DNA from: Trichobilharzia regenti
Lineage: Eukaryota > Platyhelminthes > Trematoda > Strigeidida > Schistosomatidae
Reading direction: 5' to 3'
NCBI GenBank assembly: GCA_944472135.2
Contig: OX235267.1
Location: 16,227,452 to 16,291,451 of the forward strand
DNA: 64,000 bases
The notes under the pieces are model-generated. The model had not been told where the DNA came from. It did not search any database and saw nothing but the letters and a program-made list of their open reading frames with translations. How positions within the stretch are numbered: position 1 is the first letter of the stretch; each line of letters begins with the position of its first letter. A program made the position numbers and the translations under genes. This document shows, piece by piece, positions 43,580-52,589 of this stretch.

Positions 43580-45080
43580 TAGTAGAAGTGGTTGAATAAT
43601 TTTCTTTTGTATGCATAGTTCTGTTTCTGCTAACTGAATAACTAGGGCTTCTGCAATGCAAAGAAGATGGAAACGTATTGTCTTTAGCAGATTGTTATTC
43701 AATTTGTAGATTACTTTGAAGGAGGAGGTGTTTGTTGATATGGAATGAACAGTGGTTACGAGATGTTCGATTATTGCACTCCTTATATACGAGCACTACT
43801 TTCTTTGTGCAGCTACCCTGGATAGTTTTCTTTGATGCGCATCGAACAACCGATGTACCTAGCTCCACAACAACGGTTGAACTGATATATACACATAGAA
43901 GTGGTCAGATGCGAGATCTTTTCCTTTGTGCTTGTGATGATCAGCGGGTGACTGACTGAGGAACACTACTTCAATGTTGCCTCAGAGAAATTTCTTCTAA
44001 AAAAGTGGAAATTCCGCTCATAAGGACATCACTGAGTAGTCACCTCTGAAGTCGAGGTTCATATAAAGTATCTTCTTCACCAAGGATGAAGTCTCTTTCT
44101 TTTGGATTTTCTCTTTGATGATTTTTTCTATGAATCTTGGTGGACAACCATTTTGTATGAAGATTTCTGTGCGTCGGTGGCACAGCGGTTAGGACGTTCG
44201 CCGACCATGCACATGGTCCGGGGTTCGATCCCCGACTACTGGACGCACTCCTTTACCTCGCTAAGCCAGTAATAAAACTGGTAAAGAGAGAAGGTTAGGC
44301 AAGAGGCTAGCAACCCCATCCTGTAAAAATAAACACTGCTACAGAAACTTCAATCCACTAGCTTGAAGCCCTATGTTCCACTGGGGAACGTCAAGGAAAA
44401 AAATGAAGATTTCTTTTTTTTTTCTATAGTTTGATTTGTAAGTGTTAGTTATGATTTTTGCTTTATACGAGTTGATCACGGTTTGATATCAGTTAGAGAA
44501 GATTTAGAGAGATTTCTGTCAGGAAGTGTGGTTCTTCTTCCAGGGTATCAGAGCTACAGATGTGTCAGCCGCGAGTAGCAAGAGATCTAATTAGGTTTCT
44601 CTTTCGACTGATTGGTACCCAGCCGTAGGACCTTGTAAATTGACCGTTCTATGTGGGTTTCTATGGATGGACCTTCTTAAAGTTCCGTCAGCTCTCCTTG
44701 TAATTTTACATTCGTTTTTAATTTCAAGAGTGATTTTGTTGAATATTTGTAGTAAGTGATTGAGATCGTGACCATCATCACAGATGATAGTGGTGTCGTC
44801 CACAATCTGGCATACAAGTGGAAATTATCAATAGTTGATTTGAGCGGGCCGTTCTCGAGGTTGCCATGAAGTTGTCTGCTAACAGATTACTTAAAAGGAT
44901 AAGTTTGTTGAAATAGAATGTCCATTGTTGCAAAAGTATATAATTATCGCACTCCTTATACAGCCAATTATGCCTTCCTGAAACCAGTGGACATAATGTT
45001 GTAGAACCAGTTAAACAGAATATGCGTCGAATAGCCAATACATCTGGCTCCATAGGACCAGGCGAATTGAAATATGCACA
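43580..45080 (-). pseudogene. PLE RT palm to C-terminus, split by a SINE
   Basis: Near 44800 the RT catalytic region is readable as DDTTIICDDGHDLNHLLQIF, with NLENGPLKSTIDNFHLYAR just upstream in another frame. Downstream are ETEI.LNL, FIQNGCPPRFIEKIIKEKIQ (about 44085-44160), KILYMNLDFRGDY, and GIY-YIG remnants to about 43590 (SFKVIYKLNNNLLKTIRFHL). The segment 44930-45080 carries a further GIY-YIG scrap, MCIFQFAWSYGARCIGYS. A family B SINE is nested at 44169-44402. Confidence 0.75.
44157..44414 (+). mobile_element. Family B SINE with TSD, nested in a PLE
   Basis: SINE body 44169-44402. The 12-bp TSD ATGAAGATTTCT lies at 44157-44168 and 44403-44414. The head has A-box-like 'tggcacagcggttaggacgt' and B-box-like 'ggggttcgatccccg'. 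It is a good reference copy for the family. Confidence 0.9.
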
Positions 45081-45177
45081 TGTGCTCTGTGTACAATCAA
45101 AAATTATTCAGCCACTTTACTATCATGGTAACAACCTTATTGATTTTTAGTAACCAGTAGTCATCAGCTAATCCTTG

Positions 45178-45290
45178 TTTCGATGTCTGGTGGGGTCACA
45201 AGTGCGTGCTGATGAAGAGTCCCAAAACTAGAATGGAATAGCCGTCTAGTGCTTCCACGTGGTGAAATCTTGAATTAACTCGGCCGTGAG
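45178..45290 (+). repeat. Family A SINE fragment
   Basis: Contains 'gtgctgatgaagagtccc' and a degraded remainder. The GAAA motif is lost. Confidence 0.5.
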
Positions 45291-45770
45291 ATTTTGTAGA
45301 AGGTCAAAAATCCACAAAATAGATGTTCCTTTTCAGATCAATGATTGATTTCATCAATTCAATTACACATGTTGTCAAAACACATATCATGAGTACTGAA
45401 ACCACTTCAACACAGTATGCGCCTTCAAACATTAAAAATATTGAGGAGTTTAAAAGGAAAGTAATGGACATAATTATGGTGGAAGACGAAATTATGGCAA
45501 GTTTTCATGTGGTTTCTCTATTTACTAGTATTCCTATGCGTGATTCATCTGACGATATTATGAAATATGAACTTGAAAACAATTAGGAAGTTTTAGCTAA
45601 ATCTTGTTTATCAATAGAGGTTATAAAATGCTTAAAACTTTGTTTAGAATCTACATATTTTACCTTCAAAGACAAACTATACTTTCAAGTGTTGGTTTGT
45701 AGGGATTTGATTGGTTTCAGGATTTCATCATGAGCTGACATTAGTTAGAGAACCATTGGAAAACCTGGGA

Positions 45771-45816
45771 GTACTGGACAGCTGTTTCGTCCTAGTTTGG
45801 GACTCTTCAGTAGTAC
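45771..45816 (-). ncRNA. Hammerhead ribozyme, core intact
   Basis: Read on the minus strand: stem I gtacta/cagtac (mismatch only at the core-proximal pair), core CUGAAGA, stem II gtcc/ggac with loop caaacta, GAAA, stem III acag/ctgt, GUC cleavage triplet. All conserved core residues are present. Confidence 0.75.
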
Positions 45817-46129
45817 GCACCCACCGGGATTCGATCCCAGGACCTTCCGGTTACAAGGCGAGCTCGTATACCATTAAGCCACTGGGACCCGATCTAATGG
45901 TCCTTGAATTCTAACTTCTGCCAATTCACGACATAGCGCGACCGCTAGCCAATGTCTTCGGCGAGTATTTGTCCTCACACCCGACCAGCTGCACCCTACT
46001 GGTCACGACTTCCCACTGGAACCCAGGTAACTACCTACCTGAATAGGGCCAGTCGCCAGTGAGCATCTCATTGGTATTCAAGTGTTGGTTTGTAACCGGA
46101 AGGTCCTGGGTTCGAATCCCGGTGGGTGC

Positions 46130-46174
46130 GTACTGCTGAAGAGTCCCAAACTAGACGAAACAGCTGTCCAGTAC
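46130..46174 (+). ncRNA. Hammerhead ribozyme, core intact, stem II shortened
   Basis: Stem I gtactg/cagtac is perfect. Core CUGAAGA, GAAA and the GUC site are intact. One G is missing from stem II, leaving three base pairs. Confidence 0.7.
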
Positions 46175-47309
46175 TCCCAGGTTTTCCAATGGTTCTCTAA
46201 CTAATGTCAGCTCATGATGAAATCCACAAACTATACTGTCAGACAAACGGAGTTGCAATGGGTTCACCAGCATCTCTAATCATAGCAAACTGTATATGAA
46301 AGCTCTACAAAAAAAGCACTGACAAGTTTTAGTTTTCATCCTAGAATATGTTACAGATATGTAGATGACACATTCATCATTATAAAGAAAGCTAAAAAAG
46401 AAAACTTTCTAACAGAGATTAGCTTAATCTCAGAATATATAGAGTTTACTAATGAAGCAGTGTTGGCTGAGGGAACTCTAAACTTTTTTGATTGTCTTGT
46501 AAAAAGACAAAGTGACGAGAAGCCAAAGTTTACAATATAAAGAAAGCCGACATATTCCAACACGTATTTGAATTTCCATTCAGATCATCCAAAAGGAATG
46601 AAAGTTTCAGTAGCTTGACATCTCAATAACAGAAAATATAACAGATAATGATGCTGATATGGAGAACGAGATATCCAATATAAAACAGATTTTGATTGGA
46701 AATGGTTATCCGGAAAAGCTATTAGTCAATATTATCAATAAAAAGGAACAGAAGGGAAAACAGGAAAAAATTGGAAAATCTTGGCTATCGAGCATAGCTT
46801 TTCCATGTCGAAAGGACACAGCTGAACAACTTCAAAGACTATTTGCTTCATATAATATTAAAGTCTATGTCAAGCTCTCTAATTCTCTGGAGAAAGCTGT
46901 GGTGAATGTCAAAGAGATGTTTCCCAAAATGTTACAAAGTTATCGTGTCTATAGGATAAAGTGTTCAGAATGTGTTGCATGTTATATAAGCGAGAGCAGC
47001 AGACAGTGAAGGTCAGAGTGAATGAACACAGACTATGCACGAGACGTCCACCTGGAAATGAAGTAGAATTAAAAAGTCTAGTGAAACGATCGGCTTTAGC
47101 AATGCATGCCATTGACATCGGACATAAGATTGATTTCGACAATGTCAAAATTCTTGGAAGAGGATTTCATTCACCATGTAAAGAAAGGTTAGTCTATGAA
47201 GCCTTGCACATTTTAACCACATCGAATGCAGTGAATAGGAAAGAAGAGATAGACTTATCACCTATATGACAGACTCTAATGAACCCAAACAGATGATGAC
47301 TAGTTAGCA

Positions 47310-47425
47310 CTAGTCAGCAAGCCGTACTGTCCCTTCCGAGATTTGGACCCGCTTAACCCAGTATTGCAGGGATAGAAGTCACTACTGAACTATACGGGAG
47401 TTGTGACTGACCTCTTAAGGTTGCA
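47310..47425 (-). repeat. Family D SINE fragment
   Basis: 'gatttggacccgcttaaccc' and 'gaagtcactactgaactata' match the reverse complement of the family D tRNA-like head. The hammerhead is absent. Confidence 0.5.
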
Positions 47426-47689
47426 AAGCGAAATTAACACTCTAAACTTGGAGACATTTACTTTAAAACCCTTCGAAAATAACAAGTGACTGATTGCTAG
47501 TGGAACGCCTGTTCATTACATAACAGTCTGATTGAGAAACAATCAGATTATCGACAAACCTCATCAGAATGAGATAATTCGTGCAAGAAGAAAGAAAACA
47601 GAGAGGGAGGGGGGAAGGAACAGCACCTTGAATGACAGTGCTACAGTAAGTGAAACAGTGGAAAACTTTCCTTCATCTTAGAGTGTTCA

Positions 47690-48070
47690 GCTGCATCATG
47701 AGCTGACATTGGTTGGAGAACCATCGGAAGGCCTGGGAGTACTGGACAGCTATTTCATCAGCCTAGTTTAGGACTCTTCAGCAGTATGTCCCACCGGGTT
47801 TCGCAACCAGGACCTTCTGGTCACAGGGCGAGTTAGCTCGTATATCATTCAACCAGCCACTTGGACTCGATCCAATGGCCCATGAATTCTAACTTCTGCC
47901 AATTCAAATATAGCACACCATTTCGCAATGTCTTCTTCGATGAGTTACTGCCTCATCTTCAATTTGCTCTATCCTACTGGTCACGGCTTGCCACTAGAAC
48001 CCCAGATCAGCTCATGATGAATCCCTCCATCCAATCAAACTAAATCCCTGCAAAACCAATACTTCAAAAA
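47690..48070. repeat. Family A SINE head-to-head unit, diverged
   Basis: Minus monomer from about 47690 to 47990, then a short plus tail (47990-48070) ending 'ccaatacttcaaaaaaa'. The ribozyme keeps CUGAAGA, but the GAAA side is disrupted by an insertion. Confidence 0.6.
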
Positions 48071-48074
48071 AATT

Positions 48075-48690
48075 TATCAAGAAATACATGATAAAGAAAG
48101 AGGAATAGGACTACTCAGTATCCGTAAACAAGAAGCCTCTTTACATACGACTTCAATTCAAGGGCGATATATCAAGTGAAATAACTACGAAGAAATTGAG
48201 AAAATCAGTTCAAAGAACTTTCAATGCTGGCAAACTACACGTCTTATTCTCTACACGAACAATGGTGATTCCTCGACCAAAAGATGAAGTACCTAGACTA
48301 GCCACATCAAATTATATCTACAAATTCAACTGAGCTTGTGATGGGAGCGAGTTACATCGGTCATTGCTCTAGGAACTTGACTTTTCGTGCTCGAGAACAT
48401 CTCCCAGTATGGCTAGTAAATGTGTAGTGAAAACCGCCAAAAGTTCGATATTAGACCATCTGGTTCAAACCTGCTGGCCACAAAGCCAGCATTGAAGAAT
48501 CCTTCTATATCATCATCTACCGGGTACGAATAAATAACTTGCCAAAGACATCGAGATACCGTATGCTCCAAATAGCAGAGGCTATTGCAATTCACGTGAA
48601 ACAACCGGTGCTCTGTGTGCAAAAGAAGCAAGTCCAACCAGCCACTACTAGTGCCCTGGTCGGCCTTCAGTGTAGACTATAAATTCACGA
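48075..48690 (+). pseudogene. PLE linker and GIY-YIG remnant
   Basis: Parallel to 31600-31830 and 37337-37620: frames include LLSIRKQEAS, FNAGKLHVLFSTRTMVIPRP, then a trace of YIGHCSRNLTFRAREHLPVW and the tail ILDHLVQTCWPQSQH. Several frameshifts. Confidence 0.65.
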
Positions 48691-48764
48691 ATTTGCATTA
48701 TTATCTTTCCTAATTTCTCTGACATTCAGCTTATTTTATGTTGATGCTACTGAACTGTCTTTTT

Positions 48765-48985
48765 TCCTTCACGTTCCCAGTGGAACATGGGGCTCCAAGC
48801 TAAAAACTTGAAGTTTCCGTAGCAGTGTCGATTTTTACAGGATGGGGTTGCTAGCCTCTTGCCTAACCTTCTTTCTTTACCAGTTTTATTACTGGCTTAG
48901 CGAGGTAAAGGAGTGCGTTGGCGGGGATCGAACCTCGGACCATGTGCATGGTCGGCGAGCGCCCTAACCGCTGTGCTGTAATCTA
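48765..48985 (-). repeat. Family B SINE
   Basis: Minus copy with tail 'cacgttcccagtggaacatg', body and B-box-like 'gggatcgaacctcgg'. Confidence 0.75.
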
Positions 48986-50645
48986 TTGATATTATTGATT
49001 CGATGTTATTTAAACATCATTAATGTTCATAACACCAATTCTCCTCCAACGAAACTTGAAGTCTTGAATACAATCAAGCTTCTGAAAGCTGGAAAAGCAG
49101 CCGGACCAGATGGAATACCCCTGAAGCACTGGAACGGACCCAGAGACGACAGCGAATATGCTGACTCCATTGTTGCAAAAGGTCTGGAAGGAGGGAAAGG
49201 TGCCTAATGACTGGAGGAAAGGTTACCCCGTGAAACTACCAAAGAAGGGCGACTTAGGACTCTGCAAGAACTGGCGAGAAATCATGCTCCTGTCAACGCC
49301 AAGTAAAATCCTGAGTCGCATCATCCTGGAGAGAATAAAGGACACACTGGATACAGGACTCCGACCAGAACAAGCTGGATTCAGGAAAGGCGAATCATGT
49401 TCTGACCAAATTGCAACTCCAAGCATCATCATCGAACAAAACATGGAATGGCAATCAGTTTTATAGGATTTGAGAAGGCCTTCGACAGCGTTGACCGCGA
49501 AGTAATTTGGAAACTACTCGAGTACTACGGCCTACCCCAAATATTCATCGACCTTATTCAACAGCTGTACAACAACGGCACATGTCAAGTGATCCACAAT
49601 GGAAAACTCAGCGAGGCGTTTCGAGTAAACACAGGAGTCAGACAAGGGTGCTGGCTTATTATCACCAATGATATTCCTAATTGTGGTGGACTGGATTATG
49701 CGTCAGACAATGGGAAACGAGAAGACAGGGATATCCTGGACCAACATGAAGAACCTAGAAGACCTGGATTTCGCGCGTGGATGATTTATGTCTGATGTCA
49801 CACACAATCGAAGACTAACAAGTGGCAACCGAAAAACTGGTCGAAGAAGCAGCCAGCGAAGACAGGACTCCAGGTGAACATAGACAAGACGGAGGTTATG
49901 AAAATAACCAGCTAACAACAACAGCAACATCTAACGCCAATCACCATCAACGAGAGGGATTTGAAAGAGGTTACTTCATTCACTTTTCTAGGGAGCATTG
50001 TCTCAACTACAGGCAGTCGGAACGGACGAGGATGTCAAATCGAGCGAGAGTCGGGAAGGCGAGAAACACATTCACTCATCAACCTGAAACCAATCTGGAA
50101 ATCTACGTCATTCAGCATCAACAACAAAATCCACTCGGATTTTTAAAACAAACAACGTCAAGTCAGTCAGTCCTTCTATACGGATGAGAAACTTGGCGGG
50201 TGGGTCACAAAGAATATTTCCAACAGTCTGTTGCAGCCTTTATCAACAACTATCTTCGCTCTATACTGAAGATCAATCAGATGGCCGGGCCGGAAAGAAT
50301 CACCAACAAGAAACTATGGGCACAACCAAACAAAACAAGAACCGATCACCAAACAACAGTAGATATGCAGGAGAAAGTGGAGATGGATTGGACACTCACT
50401 GGGGAGGCCGCTGGGTGACATCGCGCGCGCGTCAGACCATTGCTCGAGTGGAACACGAAAGGGAAGCGGTGAATGGGTCGTCAGTATGAGGGTGATATGG
50501 AGGAGATCGTGTGAAGAGGAGATGAGACAGTATGGACTAACATGGATGCAGGTGAAAAGTATAGCAGAAGACAGAAGCCAGTGGAGATGTGCAGTTGAAG
50601 CCTTCCTATGTTCGACTAGGAACCCAAGGGAACAATAATAATAAA
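48986..50645 (+). pseudogene. RTE/SR2-like LINE, RT domain to 3' end
   Basis: The best RTE copy. In order: IKLLKAGKAAGPDGIPLKHW (RT motif 1 region), KVPNDWRKGYPVKLPKKGDL, ILSRIILERIKDTLDTGLRP then EQAGFRKGESCSDQI, SFIGFEKAFDSVDREVIWKL (palm), and VNTGVRQGC. The YADD box is lost near 49780, and the C-terminal domain follows (FINNYLRSILKINQMAGPER) to a stop near 50600. A few frameshifts (about 49140, 49465, 49660) and lack of the endonuclease domain make it dead. It ends with an ATAATA-rich 3' tail. Confidence 0.85.
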
Positions 50646-50654
50646 CACTAATTG

Positions 50655-50780
50655 ATTCATTCACTATTATGGATGCATATAACTGTAGATCCTGATGAAG
50701 AAGAGGTTGTCGAAAAGAGTATTCTTTTAGCAGGATCCATTCTTTTGAAAAATTTTAATGAACATTTTTAATCAGTCAAA
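50655..50780 (+). repeat. Repeat F copy
   Basis: 'gatcctgatgaagaagaggt' then 'gagtattcttttagc', as at 38690. It abuts, or overlaps on the opposite strand, the 3' end of the CREC gene. Confidence 0.45.
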
Positions 50781-50800
50781 AAGGAAACAACAAAATTGAA

Positions 50801-50973
50801 TCAAAGTTCATCTTTAGGCATTTCTTCTAAGTGTCTACCATAATCTGTTGCTTGACTACCAACCCACAGATCTTGTTGTTCAAGAACTTCTTCTTTATTC
50901 AATACACCATCTTTATCTTTGTCAGTTTGATTGAATAAATGTTCAGTTTCATCAGCAGATGTTTTATCAAAAC
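50801..50973 (-). CDS. Calumenin/reticulocalbin (CREC) gene, last coding exon
   Basis: CREC proteins are soluble multi-EF-hand calcium-binding proteins of the ER and secretory pathway. This exon starts after a CAAAG acceptor at 50974 with phase 1 and encodes 56 residues plus TGA. It begins FDKTSADETEHLFNQTDK. The EF-hand loop DKDKDGVLNKEE has Asp/Asn at positions 1, 3, 5 and 9 and Glu at 12, as in the last EF-hand of the family. The segment VGSQATDYG is the C-terminal family signature, and the protein ends MPKDEL, an ER-retrieval signal. Joined to 57831-57941, the phase-1 junction codon reads Gly. ATTAAA-type hexamers on the minus strand near 50754-50772 could serve for polyadenylation. It is more specifically calumenin or reticulocalbin; the sequence seen does not decide. 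Confidence 0.9.
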
Positions 50974-51024
50974 CTTTGAAAGTACAACAGAGAAAAAAAC
51001 ATTAAAAAAATAGAGGATTTGAAT

Positions 51025-51485
51025 TTTGATTGGATCACACTAGTAATTAATTAGTGTGATGTGTCTAGTCCTTCTTTCTTTGATGCAGACTGAATTCTAT
51101 CAGTCATGTTTGCAGTGTGGCCACCATGCTACTAGGTGACTCGGTTCGCCGTCACGGTGCACATTGATTTGATTATATTAGATGGTTGAAGGCATTCGGC
51201 CTCAGGAAGCCTTGGAAACAATCTATGTCTCCTGGTGGTTGGCACTCACCTATTAGCAAGGTAGGCGTATCTGCAACTGCCCTGAAGGAACTCATGTCCC
51301 TCCTGGGATTTCAACCCGTGCCACCCAGTGCCACTTACAGTCAGAGACGTAACTACTGAGCTATTCGGGCTAACGACTGACCTCCTGCAGGACTGACAGT
51401 AGTGGATACTTTGATTGGACACTAGTAACTAAAGTGATGTGTCTAGTTCTTTCTTTTGGTGCAGACTGAATTCTATCAGTCAGTG
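51025..51485 (-). repeat. Family D SINE, head-to-tail partial dimer
   Basis: A full minus monomer (385 bp from one 'tttgattgga' to the next at 51410) is followed by the first 75 bp of a second monomer in the same orientation. The tRNA-like head has 'gagctattcgggc' at its 5' edge. The hammerhead core is destroyed, although stem I cctt remains. Confidence 0.75.
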
Positions 51486-51599
51486 AGAACAGTTAGAAAA
51501 AGTATGAAAATTATATTTTCGTAGTAAGACCGAACAAAGCGATTATAAGTGAACAACCTTTCAGTAACTTGGGAGCAATCAAATTCTATTAATATTATT

Positions 51600-52570
51600 C
51601 TAATCCTGTTATTCCCTTCGGTTTCTAGTTGAAAAGAGGGCCTTAATAAGCACATCCATGCTTCTCTGTCTTCTCTGCAGCTGTCTTTAGCTGGATATCC
51701 TCCGTGTCATCCTCGCAGTCGTATTTCGTTTCATCCTATTCGCGTCCCTCTCTTCTGCCTGGTACCTGATGTTACGCAACAGTGTTCTCAGTGTGCATCC
51801 AATCCATCAATATTGCCTTCTGCACATTTGTTAAGGGATAGATTCTCGACTTGTTTGCCCAACTGTCAAAGTTCTTGTTGCCTGACCTCACTCTGGAGAG
51901 CTGGCCATCTGACTTTCAGTATGGAGTCAATGAAGGTATATGTTTATGAAATTCTTCAATGGCCTGTTATAAATGCTTTATGTTACTCGCTCCCCAATCC
52001 TCTGAACTATACAGAAGCACCGCTTCACTAGAAATGATTTTCGAGGCTCTGGATTTTGTTCTTCATACTGACTAAAGCAGATTTTCACACTAATTTCAGA
52101 TTAATAAATGTGTGTCACGCTTCTACGATCTTGGTCGGTTTTGACTGTTGAGATGATGATGATGCCTAGCCGGGTAAGCGAAAGCACTCACCTCATTCAA
52201 ATGTCTTCCTTTGAGAGAGACAGAGGGAGGCTGTTGCCTAGTTATCTTTAACACCTCTATCTTCTATATGTTCATCACTTGAAGTCCTGTGTTTGATGCC
52301 TGCCTCTTTTGTCAACCTGCTAGTTTTTCGTCTGTAGATCTTCGAGTTTGTATGGCTTTACGCGGAAATCATCAACGAAGTCCGAATCTTCTAGAGGGTC
52401 TTCTTATCTGCCTTAGCCATATGGTTAGGCATGATTCACTCCACCAGAATCAGGAATGTCAGTAGTCTAACACTCCTCTCTTCAATTGAAAAGTTTCTCT
52501 GAGTTTCCCATTGTGCTACTTTTAAATTAAACAGTAGTATGTTGTACAGATGGCAAATCTATTTTGAATG
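51600..52570 (-). pseudogene. RTE/SR2-like LINE remnant
   Basis: Minus-strand order as in 52590-54930: 3' tail near 51605, C-terminal domain around 51780-51930 ('ctggccatctgactttcagt' on plus), and upstream sequence to about 52530. RT motifs are mostly lost. Confidence 0.6.
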
Positions 52571-52589
52571 GCTTGATATGATTATTATG

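Larger units (their letters stand above)
45672..46237. mobile_element. Family A HHR composite inserted in the PLE, with TSD
   Basis: The insert 45684-46225 (542 bp) is flanked by ACAAACTATACT at 45672-45683 and 46226-46237. The left part is a full minus monomer of 393 bp (45684-46076), counted from one 'ttcaagtgttgg' to the next. The right part is a truncated plus copy starting 'accggaaggtcctgg'. Removing the insert restores continuity of the PLE frame. The insertion is therefore younger than the PLE and was a single event despite its inverted structure. Confidence 0.9.
45300..47269 (+). pseudogene. PLE, RT through GIY-YIG, split by an HHR composite
   Basis: The most complete PLE here. RT pieces in order: IDVPFRSMIDFINSITHVVK, then VEDEIMASFHVVSLFTSIPM, then TYFTFKDKLY to 45683. 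After the insert come TNGVAMGSPASLIIANC and the catalytic box CYRYVDDTFIIIKKAK (about 46350-46395). The linker follows (ENEISNIKQILIGNGYPEKL), then the GIY-YIG region YRVYRIKCSECVACYISESS with the RVNEHR motif and HAIDIGHKIDFDNVKILGRG. Frameshifts exist near 46240-46560 and 47007. The N-terminal region is missing. Confidence 0.85.
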
